Source: Christensenellaceae bacterium
GTDB taxonomy: Bacteria; Bacillota; Clostridia; Christensenellales; Aristaeellaceae
DNA length: 64,000 nucleotides
Direction of reading: 5' to 3'
NCBI GenBank assembly: GCA_020025205.1
Contig: JAHHSO010000006.1
Coordinates: forward strand, 23,507-87,506
This document shows positions 48,539-56,667 of this stretch, piece by piece. Below the pieces are notes generated by a model. The model searched no databases. It had not been told where the DNA came from and saw only the letters and a list, made by a program, of their open reading frames with translations. A program made the translations under genes and the position numbers. The first letter of the stretch is position 1. Each line of letters begins with the position of its first letter.

Positions 48539-49012
48539 GTGAAAACGGATAATAAGAAGCGTCTTGCAATGCTGCTGTTTTCTGCAATGCTGTGCACAGG
48601 TGCGCAGAACGGCGAAGCCCTTTTTGAAACAGTCAAAACAGCGCTGGAAGAAGCTGGTTATTTCTGGGAAGAAGTGGACGTTTATGCGATGCCGGCAGCA
48701 GGAAAAAGACGCTTGGCCCGCGGGCCGCAGGGGTATTTTGATCTGATGGAAGATGAAAGCGGCGTTGTGCAGCGGCTGGCGTTCCTTGTTGACCGGGGAC
48801 AGGACAGCGCCGAATTTCTCCGCGCGCTGGGCGAAGAAGATGCCCAGCAGGCGGCACAGGTGCTCAAAACACGCTATGAAGAAAGCTTCGCTTACCACAG
48901 CGCACATATGAATAAAAAAGATGTTCGCGCTACGGCATTCTCCCGCGGAGGTTCGCGCTATTATGAACTGGAAGAAGGCTGGCTATATGCCACATTTCTG
49001 AAAAACAGGTAG
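48539..49012 (+). CDS. Uncharacterised protein, GTG start
   Basis: A 157-residue protein of unknown family. After a basic start it has a moderately hydrophobic stretch (LAMLLFSAMLCTGAQ), possibly a weak signal or a buried helix, then LFETVKTALEEAGYFWEEVD, a conserved-looking LMEDESGVVQRLAFLVDRGQ, and GSRYYELEEGWLYATF at the end. AGGAGG at 48527-48532 gives 6-base spacing to the GTG at 48539. It follows the preceding gene by 24 bases. Confidence 0.6.
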   Translation: MKTDNKKRLAMLLFSAMLCTGAQNGEALFETVKTALEEAGYFWEEVDVYAMPAAGKRRLARGPQGYFDLMEDESGVVQRLAFLVDRGQDSAEFLRALGEEDAQQAAQVLKTRYEESFAYHSAHMNKKDVRATAFSRGGSRYYELEEGWLYATFLKNR

Positions 49013-49079
49013 ACCAAACAGGCTGTTGCAAAATGAGAATGCCATAGTGATCTGTGCAGCATATTTGAAGAAAAAATGT

Positions 49080-49134
49080 AAATCGACCTTTACGAAGAAG
49101 CGAGACCGCTTTTTCGTAAAGGTCGATTTTTTTG
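49080..49134 (+). terminator. Very strong intrinsic terminator
   Basis: AAATCGACCTTTACGAA..AAGCG pairs with CGCTT..TTCGTAAAGGTCGATTT, a near-continuous stem of about 23 bp with an AGAC tip, followed by TTTT. Confidence 0.92.
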
Positions 49135-49181
49135 CAGTGTTTAAAACCTATTTTGCAGCAGTCCCTTTTTAGTAATCTGCT

Positions 49182-49514
49182 TCAGCGTCTGAGAAAGTGC
49201 GCTGTAATGCCCAGCAGCACAAGGCAGCAAGCAAACAGAATCATCCATTTGCAGGCCAGCACAATGCGGTGCTTTGTCCTCTGGCGGCGTGCTTCATCGG
49301 GATCGACGCCGGGAATAAACGATTCGTCGGTGATCTTGTCAAAAGAAAGATCGAAGATCTCGCCAAGAAGCACCATCTGGCGAAGGCTTGGGGAACTGCT
49401 GCCCTTTTCCCAGTCAGCAACAGTCTCCGCGGAAACGCGCATTTTTTCTGCCACTTCTTCCTCGGACAGGGCGCGCATCGTCATCAGCGTCCGCAGTTTT
49501 TCATGGAATTGCAT
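49182..49514 (-). CDS. XRE-family regulator with a C-terminal membrane segment
   Basis: A 110-residue protein: a lambda-repressor-type HTH (RALSEEEVAEKMRVSAETVADWE, residues 13-36 and on to about 65), a short linker with a basic patch (EARRQRTKHR) and one membrane segment near the C-terminus (IVLACKWMILFACCLVLLG). The DNA-binding part would face the cytoplasm, held at the membrane. AAGGAGA precedes the ATG. Its target genes are unknown. Confidence 0.8.
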   Translation of the reverse strand: MQFHEKLRTLMTMRALSEEEVAEKMRVSAETVADWEKGSSSPSLRQMVLLGEIFDLSFDKITDESFIPGVDPDEARRQRTKHRIVLACKWMILFACCLVLLGITAHFLRR

Positions 49515-49597
49515 GGGAAATCTCCTTATTCAAATCAAAATTACGCGTATGCGCTCAACTGATTATACCACCGCCGCAGAGAACCGCCAAGCCGGTT

Positions 49598-50110
49598 TTA
49601 ATAGTTTCGGCTTACGTAGTCTATTTCCTGCACACCCGCACGCAGATTCAGCACAAGCGCCAAATGAAAAAAGTACCCGGAAAGCAGGTTGCAGAAATCC
49701 ATCAGCGCGTCAGGCACATCGTGTTCCGCCTGAATGAATCGGTATAAAAGCCGAACCAGACACTTCGCTTTCACCCGCAGAAGGTGCGCCGTGCAGGCCG
49801 CCTGGCAGCCCTGCGGCAGAACAAAGCGTCTGCATCGTCCGGCGGCTTCTGTTTGCAGCGCTGTCAGCCGTGCATGCAGCCAGTCGATTTCATCAGGCGT
49901 AATGGTCATCCTTGTGCGGAGCGTCGGGTTAGCGTGATAAATCAGCTCGGCAACCTTCAAAAGTTCCGAACGGAAATCTTCCGTCTGCGCCGCCAGAAGG
50001 CCGGTCATGCTCGTCAGTTCGTCCGTGAGCAGCTCAAAATCACAGCGCAAATCATCGGATGCATCGGAGAGAAAAGGATACGCTTCATAGGGACTGTGAT
50101 AAAGTTTCAA
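49598..50110 (-). CDS. Divergent PduO-type corrinoid adenosyltransferase-like protein
   Basis: A 170-residue helical protein resembling PduO-type ATP:cob(I)alamin adenosyltransferases: DFELLTDELTSMTGLLA matches the DELNSxLG block, RRFVLPQGCQAACTAHLLR matches FILPGG..AAxLHxxR, and NLLSGYFFHLALVLN matches NRLSDYLFxLAR. Two key motifs have changed: the N-terminal KTGD nucleotide loop is absent (LYHSPYEAYP instead) and RRAER is replaced by KAKCLVR. It is the last gene of a cobalamin-riboswitch operon, which supports a corrinoid role, but catalysis is doubtful. A TTG at 50110 with AGGTGA upstream fits the family start; the frame also allows a TTG at 50185. Confidence 0.62.
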   Translation of the reverse strand: MKLYHSPYEAYPFLSDASDDLRCDFELLTDELTSMTGLLAAQTEDFRSELLKVAELIYHANPTLRTRMTITPDEIDWLHARLTALQTEAAGRCRRFVLPQGCQAACTAHLLRVKAKCLVRLLYRFIQAEHDVPDALMDFCNLLSGYFFHLALVLNLRAGVQEIDYVSRNY

Positions 50111-50209
50111 TGTATTCACCTGATTTCTGAAAGTAAGAAAATCTGCTTCATCGACCGCCAGGCAAAGAAGGATTGCTCCCCTCAAGCGGGTTTAAGCCCA
50201 TCACCGGCT

Positions 50210-50968
50210 TTACTCCGCCCAGCGCGAAAGGCATTTTTGCATCCACGCGCGCACATCGATCCCATAGACCTCCTGAAGCAGCGTGACATCCAGTTTGTCG
50301 GCAGGGCCTTCATAGCGTGCGCACCCGTCCTGCATGACCAGCAGGCGGTCGGCAAATTCCAATGCAAGGTTGATATCGTGCAGAACACCGACAATGCATC
50401 GGCTGCCCTGCGAAGTCCAGCGTTTTAAAAGCGCAATCAACTCCACCTGATACTGTAAATCCAGGTGGTTGGTGGGTTCATCCAGCAGGATGATGGACGG
50501 CTGCTGTGCGAAGACGCGAGCGAGAAAAACACGCTGGAGCTGACCGCCGGACAGCTGCGTGACCGGCTGGTCGCGCAGGTCGGAAAGGCCGGTCTGAGAA
50601 AGACAGTCTTCGACAATCGCGCGGTCCTCTGCCGATGCGCCGGCAAACAGCCCGCCGCGCTGATGTGCATAGCGGCCCATCATCACCGTGTCATAAACTG
50701 AATAACCAAAGTCTGCACTGCCCATCTGGGTCATCAGCGCCACAGCCTGAGCCGCCTGCTTGCGGGAAGCTCTGCGCATGTCAAGCCCCGCTGCTGTAAC
50801 CGTGCCCTCAAAGGGAAGAAGCCCCGCCAATGCGCGCATCAAGGTCGTCTTGCCGCATCCATTCGGGCCAAGTATAGCCAGCCGCTCCCCTGCATGCAGG
50901 TGAATCTGAACATCACGGACGATCTTCTTTTCACCATAGCCGCAGGAAAGATGCTCTGCGTTGAGCAT
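50210..50968 (-). CDS. Corrinoid ABC transporter, ATP-binding subunit (BtuD-like)
   Basis: A 252-residue ABC ATPase of the FecE/BtuD type. Walker A is GPNGCGKTTLMRAL, the signature is LSGGQLQRVFLARV, Walker B is IILLDEPTNHLDL and the switch histidine falls in LHDINLALEFADR. The ATG at 50968 overlaps the permease stop by one base (TGATG) and has AAAGGGGG upstream. With the permease and binding protein under a cobalamin riboswitch, a corrinoid substrate is favoured over iron-siderophore. Confidence 0.9.
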   Translation of the reverse strand: MLNAEHLSCGYGEKKIVRDVQIHLHAGERLAILGPNGCGKTTLMRALAGLLPFEGTVTAAGLDMRRASRKQAAQAVALMTQMGSADFGYSVYDTVMMGRYAHQRGGLFAGASAEDRAIVEDCLSQTGLSDLRDQPVTQLSGGQLQRVFLARVFAQQPSIILLDEPTNHLDLQYQVELIALLKRWTSQGSRCIVGVLHDINLALEFADRLLVMQDGCARYEGPADKLDVTLLQEVYGIDVRAWMQKCLSRWAE

Positions 50969-51996
50969 CACTTTTCCCCCTTTCGGCTCGTCCAATACAC
51001 ATAGATGAAGAAGGGCGCACCCAGCAGCGCCGTGATGGAACCGATGGGAATTTCACTGGGAGATGTCAGCGTTCTGGCCGCCAAATCGCACACAACCATG
51101 AATGTGCCGCCAAATACGGCGGACAGAGGAATCAGCGTTTTATGCAATGGGCCGAAGAATCGCCGGACGATGTGCGGAGCAATGAGATCGACAAATCCAA
51201 TGATGCCCACAAAAGCTACACATGTGCCGGTAAGCAGCGAAACAGCGCCAATAAGCATCCATTTCGTGCGCTTGAGGCTGACCCCCAGCGCGGCCGCCTG
51301 CTCTTCACCGAAGGTCATCAAATCCATTTCACGCGCATAGCACGAGAAAAACAGCATGCACAACGGCACAATCAGCGCCACAGGCACTACCTGACGCCAC
51401 TCGCGCGAAGAGAAGCTGCCCAGCTGCCAGAGCGAGATGAGCCGCGTATAATCCGGATTTGTGGCGGCAAGCGTGCTCATGAGCGCATTTAAGAACAGGG
51501 AAAGCACCATACCCGTCAGAATGATGGTGTTGTTGGAAAGACCGCGATCAATTTTCTGGGAGAAAATCATCGCAAACACAACAGCGCCAAATCCGCACAG
51601 CAGGCACACGACAGGCAGCATCACCACACTGCTGCCAAAGCCCCATATGATCATGACCACCGCTCCGAGTCCTGCGCCGCTGGACACACCCAAACCGTAG
51701 CTGGAAGCCAGAGGGTTTTTCAGGACAGACTGCATCACAGCGCCGCTGACCGCCAGCCCGGCACCCGTCAGAAAAGAGAGAAGCACCCGCGGGATGCGGA
51801 TGCTCCATACAAGGCCGGGATAGACGCGGGGGAATCCATCGGGCAGGGGAACGGCAAAGAGCTTGTTCAAAAGCACCCGTCCGATGGCGGCAGGCGGCAC
51901 GGATACGCTGCCCACGCACACTCCTGCCAAAAGAGACAGGAGCGCCGCTAAGATCAATAACGCAGCCTTGCTGCGCGTTTTACTTTTTGAACACAT
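50968..51996 (-). CDS. Corrinoid ABC transporter, permease subunit (BtuC-like)
   Basis: A 342-residue FecCD-family permease with about ten membrane segments. RIPRVLLSFLTGAGLAVSGA, NPLASSYGLGVSSGAG and FVGIIGFVDLIAPHIVRRFFG are the classical blocks of BtuC/FecC proteins; the last contains the ATPase-coupling loop. The ATG at 51996 overlaps the binding-protein gene's end by 17 bases. The frame opens at 52047, but that part is basic and unlike the family start. Confidence 0.92.
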   Translation of the reverse strand: MCSKSKTRSKAALLILAALLSLLAGVCVGSVSVPPAAIGRVLLNKLFAVPLPDGFPRVYPGLVWSIRIPRVLLSFLTGAGLAVSGAVMQSVLKNPLASSYGLGVSSGAGLGAVVMIIWGFGSSVVMLPVVCLLCGFGAVVFAMIFSQKIDRGLSNNTIILTGMVLSLFLNALMSTLAATNPDYTRLISLWQLGSFSSREWRQVVPVALIVPLCMLFFSCYAREMDLMTFGEEQAAALGVSLKRTKWMLIGAVSLLTGTCVAFVGIIGFVDLIAPHIVRRFFGPLHKTLIPLSAVFGGTFMVVCDLAARTLTSPSEIPIGSITALLGAPFFIYVYWTSRKGEK

Positions 51997-52876
51997 CGGG
52001 GTACAGCGCTTCACCCATCTGCCAGAGCGCGAGGGTGATGTTCTCATTGGGCAGAGAAGAGCTCATGTTGTCAATGTAGTAGATGGCATTGTCCTTCACG
52101 GCGGTCACATCAGCCCAGCCGTCGCGGCCAAGGATTTCATCAATCGGGTTATCGATGTAGTTGACATTGGTGAGGATGACATCCGGGTTTGCGCCCACAA
52201 CGGTCTCGGGATCAATGCCAATCCAGCCTTCCTGATCGGCCAGTACATTCTCGGCGCCGACAAGGGAGATCATCTCGTCCATGTAGACGTTGCTGCCGAA
52301 GCTGTAGCAGTAAGGCGCGGCAGAAATTTCAAAGTATACGCTCTTGCGCTCTTCCTCTGGAATGGAATCGCCCAGCTTCTTAATTTCATCCAGCTCGGCG
52401 CGGAGTTCATCGTTGACTTTTACGGCAGCTTCTTCAGCCCCCATCACATCGCCGATGAAGGTGATATCGATGTAGATATCCTCAATGGTGGCGCTGCTGG
52501 GGATGGCGGCGAAGGAAACGCCCAAGTCCACAAGCGGCTGGAAGGGATTTTCTCCGCCAACCAAGCTGATGCCGGAATAAAGCACCATGTCCGGCGCGAG
52601 AACAGCCAGCTGCTCGACATCCGGGGTCATCATGTCGAATGCGGGCAGACCTTCCGGCAGTCCTTCAAGGCCAACGCTGTTTTTATCGATGGCAACAATC
52701 TTATCAGCACAGCCCAAATCAATCAGGGTCTGGGTGATGCTGGGCGCCATGCTGATGACGGTATCAACGGACTCCGGCAGGGTGAATTCGTTTCCGGCGC
52801 GATCGATTTCAGCCAGCGCAGTGAAAGACATCACGGCCAGCGCGAGCGTCAGAACGAGGGCAAAAATTTTCTTCAT
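51980..52876 (-). CDS. Corrinoid ABC transporter, solute-binding protein (BtuF-like)
   Basis: A 298-residue periplasmic-binding protein of the FepB/BtuF fold. A signal peptide (MKKIFALVLTLALAVMSF) ends ALA-E with no lipobox cysteine, which is odd for a Gram-positive binding protein that must stay at the cell. VDTVISMAPSITQTLIDLG, LAPDMVLYSG and GWADVTAVKDNAIYYID are family blocks. AAGGAG at 52890-52885 fixes the ATG 52876; the frame upstream belongs to the riboswitch leader. It is the first gene of the operon. Confidence 0.9.
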   Translation of the reverse strand: MKKIFALVLTLALAVMSFTALAEIDRAGNEFTLPESVDTVISMAPSITQTLIDLGCADKIVAIDKNSVGLEGLPEGLPAFDMMTPDVEQLAVLAPDMVLYSGISLVGGENPFQPLVDLGVSFAAIPSSATIEDIYIDITFIGDVMGAEEAAVKVNDELRAELDEIKKLGDSIPEEERKSVYFEISAAPYCYSFGSNVYMDEMISLVGAENVLADQEGWIGIDPETVVGANPDVILTNVNYIDNPIDEILGRDGWADVTAVKDNAIYYIDNMSSSLPNENITLALWQMGEALYPDVFKK

Positions 52877-52946
52877 GGGTACTCTCCTTTTCATAAGTCG
52901 TGGGATTGGAGGGACAGCGGGCGCAGCCCGCAGTTTGAGGCAAAGC

Positions 52947-52978
52947 AAAAAAGCTCCCCTCGGTGAAAAGAAGAGCTT
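52947..52978 (-). terminator. Expression-platform terminator of the cobalamin riboswitch
   Basis: On the reverse strand AAGCTCTTC pairs with GGGGAGCTT (two G-U pairs) followed by TTTTTT, about 70 bases before the first gene and after the aptamer. Confidence 0.75.
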
Positions 52979-53060
52979 GGGAAAAACAAATACAGACAGG
53001 GATTCTGTCATGACCGCAGCGTTTAGTCCGTCCGCGCGGCCTGTTTTCCGGGCTCTCCCG

Positions 53061-53227
53061 ATGCAGGGCAGGTCTTCCGGCTCAGAAACCCCCCGCCCAG
53101 CCTTCCCGCTGCAAAGAACAGTGGCCTATTGGGCGGGGCATCGTCCCTTTACGGCGGCGGTCCCGCGCAGGCATTGCACCTGCTTCCCTATTCTCCCGGG
53201 AAACGCTGTCTCCCAGGCACCCTGCAT
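53061..53227 (-). ncRNA. Cobalamin riboswitch
   Basis: The reverse-strand leader contains AGCCGGAAGACCTGCC (53082-53067), the conserved B12 box, preceded by GCCACTG and GGGAAGG, and upstream GGGAA and the CCGCCGTAA stretch; ATGCAGGG (53227-53220) pairs with CCCTGCAT (53068-53061) to close stem P1. It sits between the promoter at 53238-53266 and a terminator at 52947-52978, so adenosylcobalamin should switch off the transporter operon. Confidence 0.92.
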
Positions 53228-53237
53228 ACCGCTTGTC

Positions 53238-53266
53238 AGTATACCACGGGGCGAAAGACTGTGCAA
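53238..53266 (-). promoter_or_regulatory. Promoter of the corrinoid transporter operon
   Basis: Reverse strand TTGCAC (53266-53261), 17-base spacer, TATACT (53243-53238); transcription would start just before the riboswitch. Confidence 0.78.
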
Positions 53267-53810
53267 GAGCGGCACGCAACAAAAAATCGACCCTTTAGAA
53301 AGCCAATGTCATTAAGTTTGTCATCAGGGAAAAGCTGAATGGATAAGCAATATCGCATGGGATGCACGAAAGCGATTTATCCGATAGTGTACTGAACGAC
53401 CAATAGACAGATCCATATCTGCTTGAAAAGCGATGAAGATAAGTGTGCTGAGCAGCTCTGTACGCGAAGGTGACGAATGAAAGCGGGGTGCCTTTTCGAG
53501 GGGCGTACCGTCCACCTCAAAAAGAAGCGTTTTTGGGCAGAACACGGGATGTATCTTTCTGTGCTTTAATCACATGGGTGAGATTCGGGCGAAGCAGATG
53601 TTCGCATCAAAAGCATCACACTTCGGCCGTTTTAGCTGTATCCTTTCAATCTCTTTGTGCTGGGAAAAGTCTGCTTGAATTCCTGAAAGATAAAATCAAA
53701 GAGTTTCTTGATTTCATAATCCAGGGTGTTGCTTTCTTCGTTTTCCGCCAACTAAGGGCTTCTTTTCAATTTTCTGCGCTTTGTCAAGTGTTCCTTCTAA
53801 ATTTGTTGCA
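53267..53810. other. Non-coding or decayed stretch of about 540 bases
   Basis: AT-richer than its surroundings. Open frames on both strands lack start signals and family features. On the reverse strand near 53650-53740 a short readable segment with the pattern TLDYEIKKLFDFIFQEFKQ, bounded by stops, may be a gene remnant. CCAATAGAC at 53400-53408 resembles the element at 46197. Confidence 0.45.
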
Positions 53811-53852
53811 AAAAAGAACCAGTCCAAGTTTTGACGCTCGTTCTGGTTCTTT
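53811..53852 (-). terminator. Terminator of the potABCD operon
   Basis: AAAGAACCAG / CTGGTTCTTT, a 10-bp stem with a 20-base loop, with TTTTTT on the reverse strand, 87 bases past the potD stop. Confidence 0.78.
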
Positions 53853-53939
53853 GCTGATTCTGTTGATTGTCTTAACGTAATGACATTGCTTTAATGGGGG
53901 ATCATGATTTTTATGACTGGAACGGTGAGAACAAGCTGA

Positions 53940-54995
53940 TTACAGCGAGAGTTTGAAGGTCGTCCAGATGTCCTGAAACTTCTGCTCGTCTTCCGGCGCA
54001 AGGTTCATAACGTATTCCAGATCGCCCATGCGCTCATAAATACCATTGAACACGGGGTTGTTCAGATAAGCGTCAGAGAGATAGTCCTTTGCGGCTTCAT
54101 TTGGGCTGCAGTATGCCTGCCACTCGGCGCACACGGCGGCCACTTCCGGACGCAGAAGGTATTCAAGGAAAATGTTTGCATTCTTGGCGTGCGGCGCCTT
54201 GGAGGGGATGAACAGGCCGTCAATGCCGAATCCCAGCCCCTCTTCCGGCCAGACAACCTTCAGGTCAGGGTTGGCTTCCAGCGCCAGCGCGACAAACGGC
54301 GTGAAGGTGTAGGCAACGGAGATGTCGCCGGAAACGAGGTAATTGTGCAGGCTTTCATATTCCAGAACATGCACGTTTTCGCGCAGCGCATTGAGCTTCT
54401 CGGCAACTTCTGCAAGAACTGCTTCGTCAGTCGTGTTGATGCTCTGGTGCATGGACAGAAGAACCATCGCCAGAGTTACGCGCGCATCGTCAATGAGACC
54501 CAGACTGTCCTTGAGGGAAGGATCCCACAGGTCATTGTAGCCCTTGATGTCGATATGGACAACGGATGGATCGTAGACAATCAGCGGGCTGCCGCTGGTG
54601 TATGGGATGACATACTCGTTGTCCGGATCGAAAAACTGATGGGTGAAACCCTGATTCAGGTTGCCGTAGTTTGTCACGATTTCGGGATCGAATTTCTGCA
54701 TCAGACCCGCCAGACGAACGGTGTTGAGCATGTAGTCGCTGGACAGAACGAGGTCATAGCTGCCGCCATCCACAGCGGAGAGCTTTTCATACATTTCTTC
54801 GTTGCTGGAGAACGTTGCGTAGTTGACCTTGATGCCGGTTTCCTTTTCAAAGGGTTTGATGACCGTGCTGTAGTCAATGTATCCTTCCCAGGCAAACAGG
54901 TTCAGGACGGGCTCATCTTTCTCGTTGATCGTTTCGGCAGATGCAAAAGAGAAGAGCATCATGAGTGCAGAGAGAAGACAGATGATTTTTTTCAT
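53940..54995 (-). CDS. potD: Spermidine/putrescine-binding protein PotD
   Basis: A 351-residue extracytoplasmic binding protein for polyamines. The signal peptide ends FASA-ET without a lipobox cysteine. LFAWEGYIDYSTVIKPFEKE, DLVLSSDYMLNTVRLAGLMQ and VIPYTSGSPLIVYD are family blocks; WEGYID contributes polyamine-binding aromatics. AAGGAGGT precedes the ATG. It is the last of four genes in the order potA-potB-potC-potD, the standard arrangement. Confidence 0.93.
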   Translation of the reverse strand: MKKIICLLSALMMLFSFASAETINEKDEPVLNLFAWEGYIDYSTVIKPFEKETGIKVNYATFSSNEEMYEKLSAVDGGSYDLVLSSDYMLNTVRLAGLMQKFDPEIVTNYGNLNQGFTHQFFDPDNEYVIPYTSGSPLIVYDPSVVHIDIKGYNDLWDPSLKDSLGLIDDARVTLAMVLLSMHQSINTTDEAVLAEVAEKLNALRENVHVLEYESLHNYLVSGDISVAYTFTPFVALALEANPDLKVVWPEEGLGFGIDGLFIPSKAPHAKNANIFLEYLLRPEVAAVCAEWQAYCSPNEAAKDYLSDAYLNNPVFNGIYERMGDLEYVMNLAPEDEQKFQDIWTTFKLSL

Positions 54996-55022
54996 AGATG
55001 TACCTCCTTAATAACGCCCTTT

Positions 55023-55817
55023 TTAAACGGGCGGGATGTCGGTGTGTCTGCGCGCGGCAAAGAGCTGGGACAGTGCAACAATCAGGAAAATACCCGCGAG
55101 CATCAGCGTGGACAGCGCGTTGATTTCCGGAGTGCCGCCTGAGCGAAGCCCCGTATAGACCTTGAGGGGCAGCGTGTTGGCTTCAGCGTTTGTGACGAAG
55201 AAGGAAATGATAACATCGTCCAGACTCATGGCGGCAGCGAGCATCATGCCGGAGACAATGGCCGGCATGATCAGGGGCAGTGTGATGTCCAGAAACACGC
55301 GCAGCGGGTTTGCGCCCAGATCGCGTGCTGCTTCAGCCAGGGAGGGGTCCATGCCCATCAGCCGCGCTTTGACGTTGATAAATACGTATGGGATGCAGAA
55401 TGTGGTATGCGTGAGCACCATGGCGCCCATGCCCAGCGGAATGCCCACGGCGGTAAACAATGCCAGATATGCCATGCCCAGAACAAGTTCCGGGATCATC
55501 ATGGGAAGCGTGGCGATGGTTTCCAGGGCGCCGAAACCGCGAAAATGGCTGTGCGCCATGGCTAAAGCGCCCATTGTGCCCACGATGCCAGCCAGCCCGC
55601 TGGAGAGCGCCGCGAGGATTAAGGAGTTTTTGAGCGCGCTGCCCATCAGTGCATTCTGAAACAACCGCTCATACCACATGGTCGAAAAGCCCTGCCATGA
55701 GCTGGGCGAGCGCCCCCTGTTGAAGGAGTAGAGGACGACCATCAGAATAGGCAGATACAGTACGATCAGAACGACGGTCAGATAGAGGGTGGAGAAGATT
55801 TTCCTTTTTTTTCTCAC
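55023..55817 (-). CDS. potC: Polyamine ABC transporter permease PotC
   Basis: A 264-residue inner-membrane permease with six hydrophobic segments. YSFNRGRSPSSWQGFSTMWYE is the PotC N-terminal block and EAARDLGANPLRVFLDITLPLI is the cytoplasmic EAA loop that contacts PotA. It starts with a GTG at 55817, one base after the potB stop, so the two are translationally coupled. The GGGGGTGA overlapping the potB end serves as ribosome site. Confidence 0.93.
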   Translation of the reverse strand: MRKKRKIFSTLYLTVVLIVLYLPILMVVLYSFNRGRSPSSWQGFSTMWYERLFQNALMGSALKNSLILAALSSGLAGIVGTMGALAMAHSHFRGFGALETIATLPMMIPELVLGMAYLALFTAVGIPLGMGAMVLTHTTFCIPYVFINVKARLMGMDPSLAEAARDLGANPLRVFLDITLPLIMPAIVSGMMLAAAMSLDDVIISFFVTNAEANTLPLKVYTGLRSGGTPEINALSTLMLAGIFLIVALSQLFAARRHTDIPPV

Positions 55818-55818
55818 G

Positions 55819-56667
55819 TTACATCACCCCCAGATCGTCGCCGCCCGATTTGCGGTAAAGCAGGTAGACGCCGGCAGACAGCACAATCAGAACGACGCTC
55901 ATGGCGGAACCAACGTTCCAGTCGCGCACCTTGAGCAGCTGGTCGCGGATGAGATTGCCCACAAGCACAAGACCGCCGCCCATGATATCCGACAGATAGA
56001 AAAGACCGACGCTCGGCACAAACACCAGCACACATCCCGCCAGAATGCCGGGCAGGGTCTGAGGAAGCGTCACAGTGAGGAAGGCACGGCATGGGCCTGC
56101 GCCTAAGTCGCGTGCGGCTTCTACAAGGGTAAAGTCCATTTTGTCCACGGCGTTGTGACAGGGCAGGATCATGAACGAAATCAGGCAGTAAACCATCGCT
56201 AAAAGCACGGAGCCATAAGAGCCGAGAAAGCGGATGTTTTTATCGATCAGCCCAAGGGCGCGAAGCACGCCGTTTATCGGGCCGTTGGCCTGCAAAAGGA
56301 TCTTCCAGCCATAAATACGCACCAGTGCACTCGTCCAGAAAGGGATGATGACCAGCATCATTAAAAATGGTTTCCACTTTCTGTTTACCCGTGCCATCAA
56401 GTATCCAAAAGGATAACCGATGACAAAAGAGAGAACGGTGGTCCAAAAAGCCAGTTTGATGCTTTCCAGAAACACAAGCAGATAGTCTGCCCGAAGAAGC
56501 GCCCGGTAATTGTCCAGCGTAAAGACGGCGTGAAGCGAGAAATTTCCATTCTGCACGAAGGATGTAGCCAGCACATATATCAGCGGAAGCGCCACAAGCA
56601 GCACGGCAAATACGGCCATCGGCGCGGCCAGAAGCGCGCGCCTGCTCTTTTCGGCATTACGCGCCAT
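55819..56667 (-). CDS. potB: Polyamine ABC transporter permease PotB
   Basis: A 282-residue permease with six membrane segments. PFWTSALVRIYGWKILLQ and the EAA loop EAARDLGAGPCRAFLTVTLP are typical of PotB. GGAGG at 56680-56676 selects the ATG 56667, overlapping the end of potA by 11 bases. The long frame upstream is not part of the protein. Confidence 0.93.
   Translation of the reverse strand: MARNAEKSRRALLAAPMAVFAVLLVALPLIYVLATSFVQNGNFSLHAVFTLDNYRALLRADYLLVFLESIKLAFWTTVLSFVIGYPFGYLMARVNRKWKPFLMMLVIIPFWTSALVRIYGWKILLQANGPINGVLRALGLIDKNIRFLGSYGSVLLAMVYCLISFMILPCHNAVDKMDFTLVEAARDLGAGPCRAFLTVTLPQTLPGILAGCVLVFVPSVGLFYLSDIMGGGLVLVGNLIRDQLLKVRDWNVGSAMSVVLIVLSAGVYLLYRKSGGDDLGVM

Noticed and set aside
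53470..53880. 136-codon forward frame upstream of the riboswitch operon
   Set aside because: It crosses the potABCD terminator, has no ribosome site and no recognisable domain.
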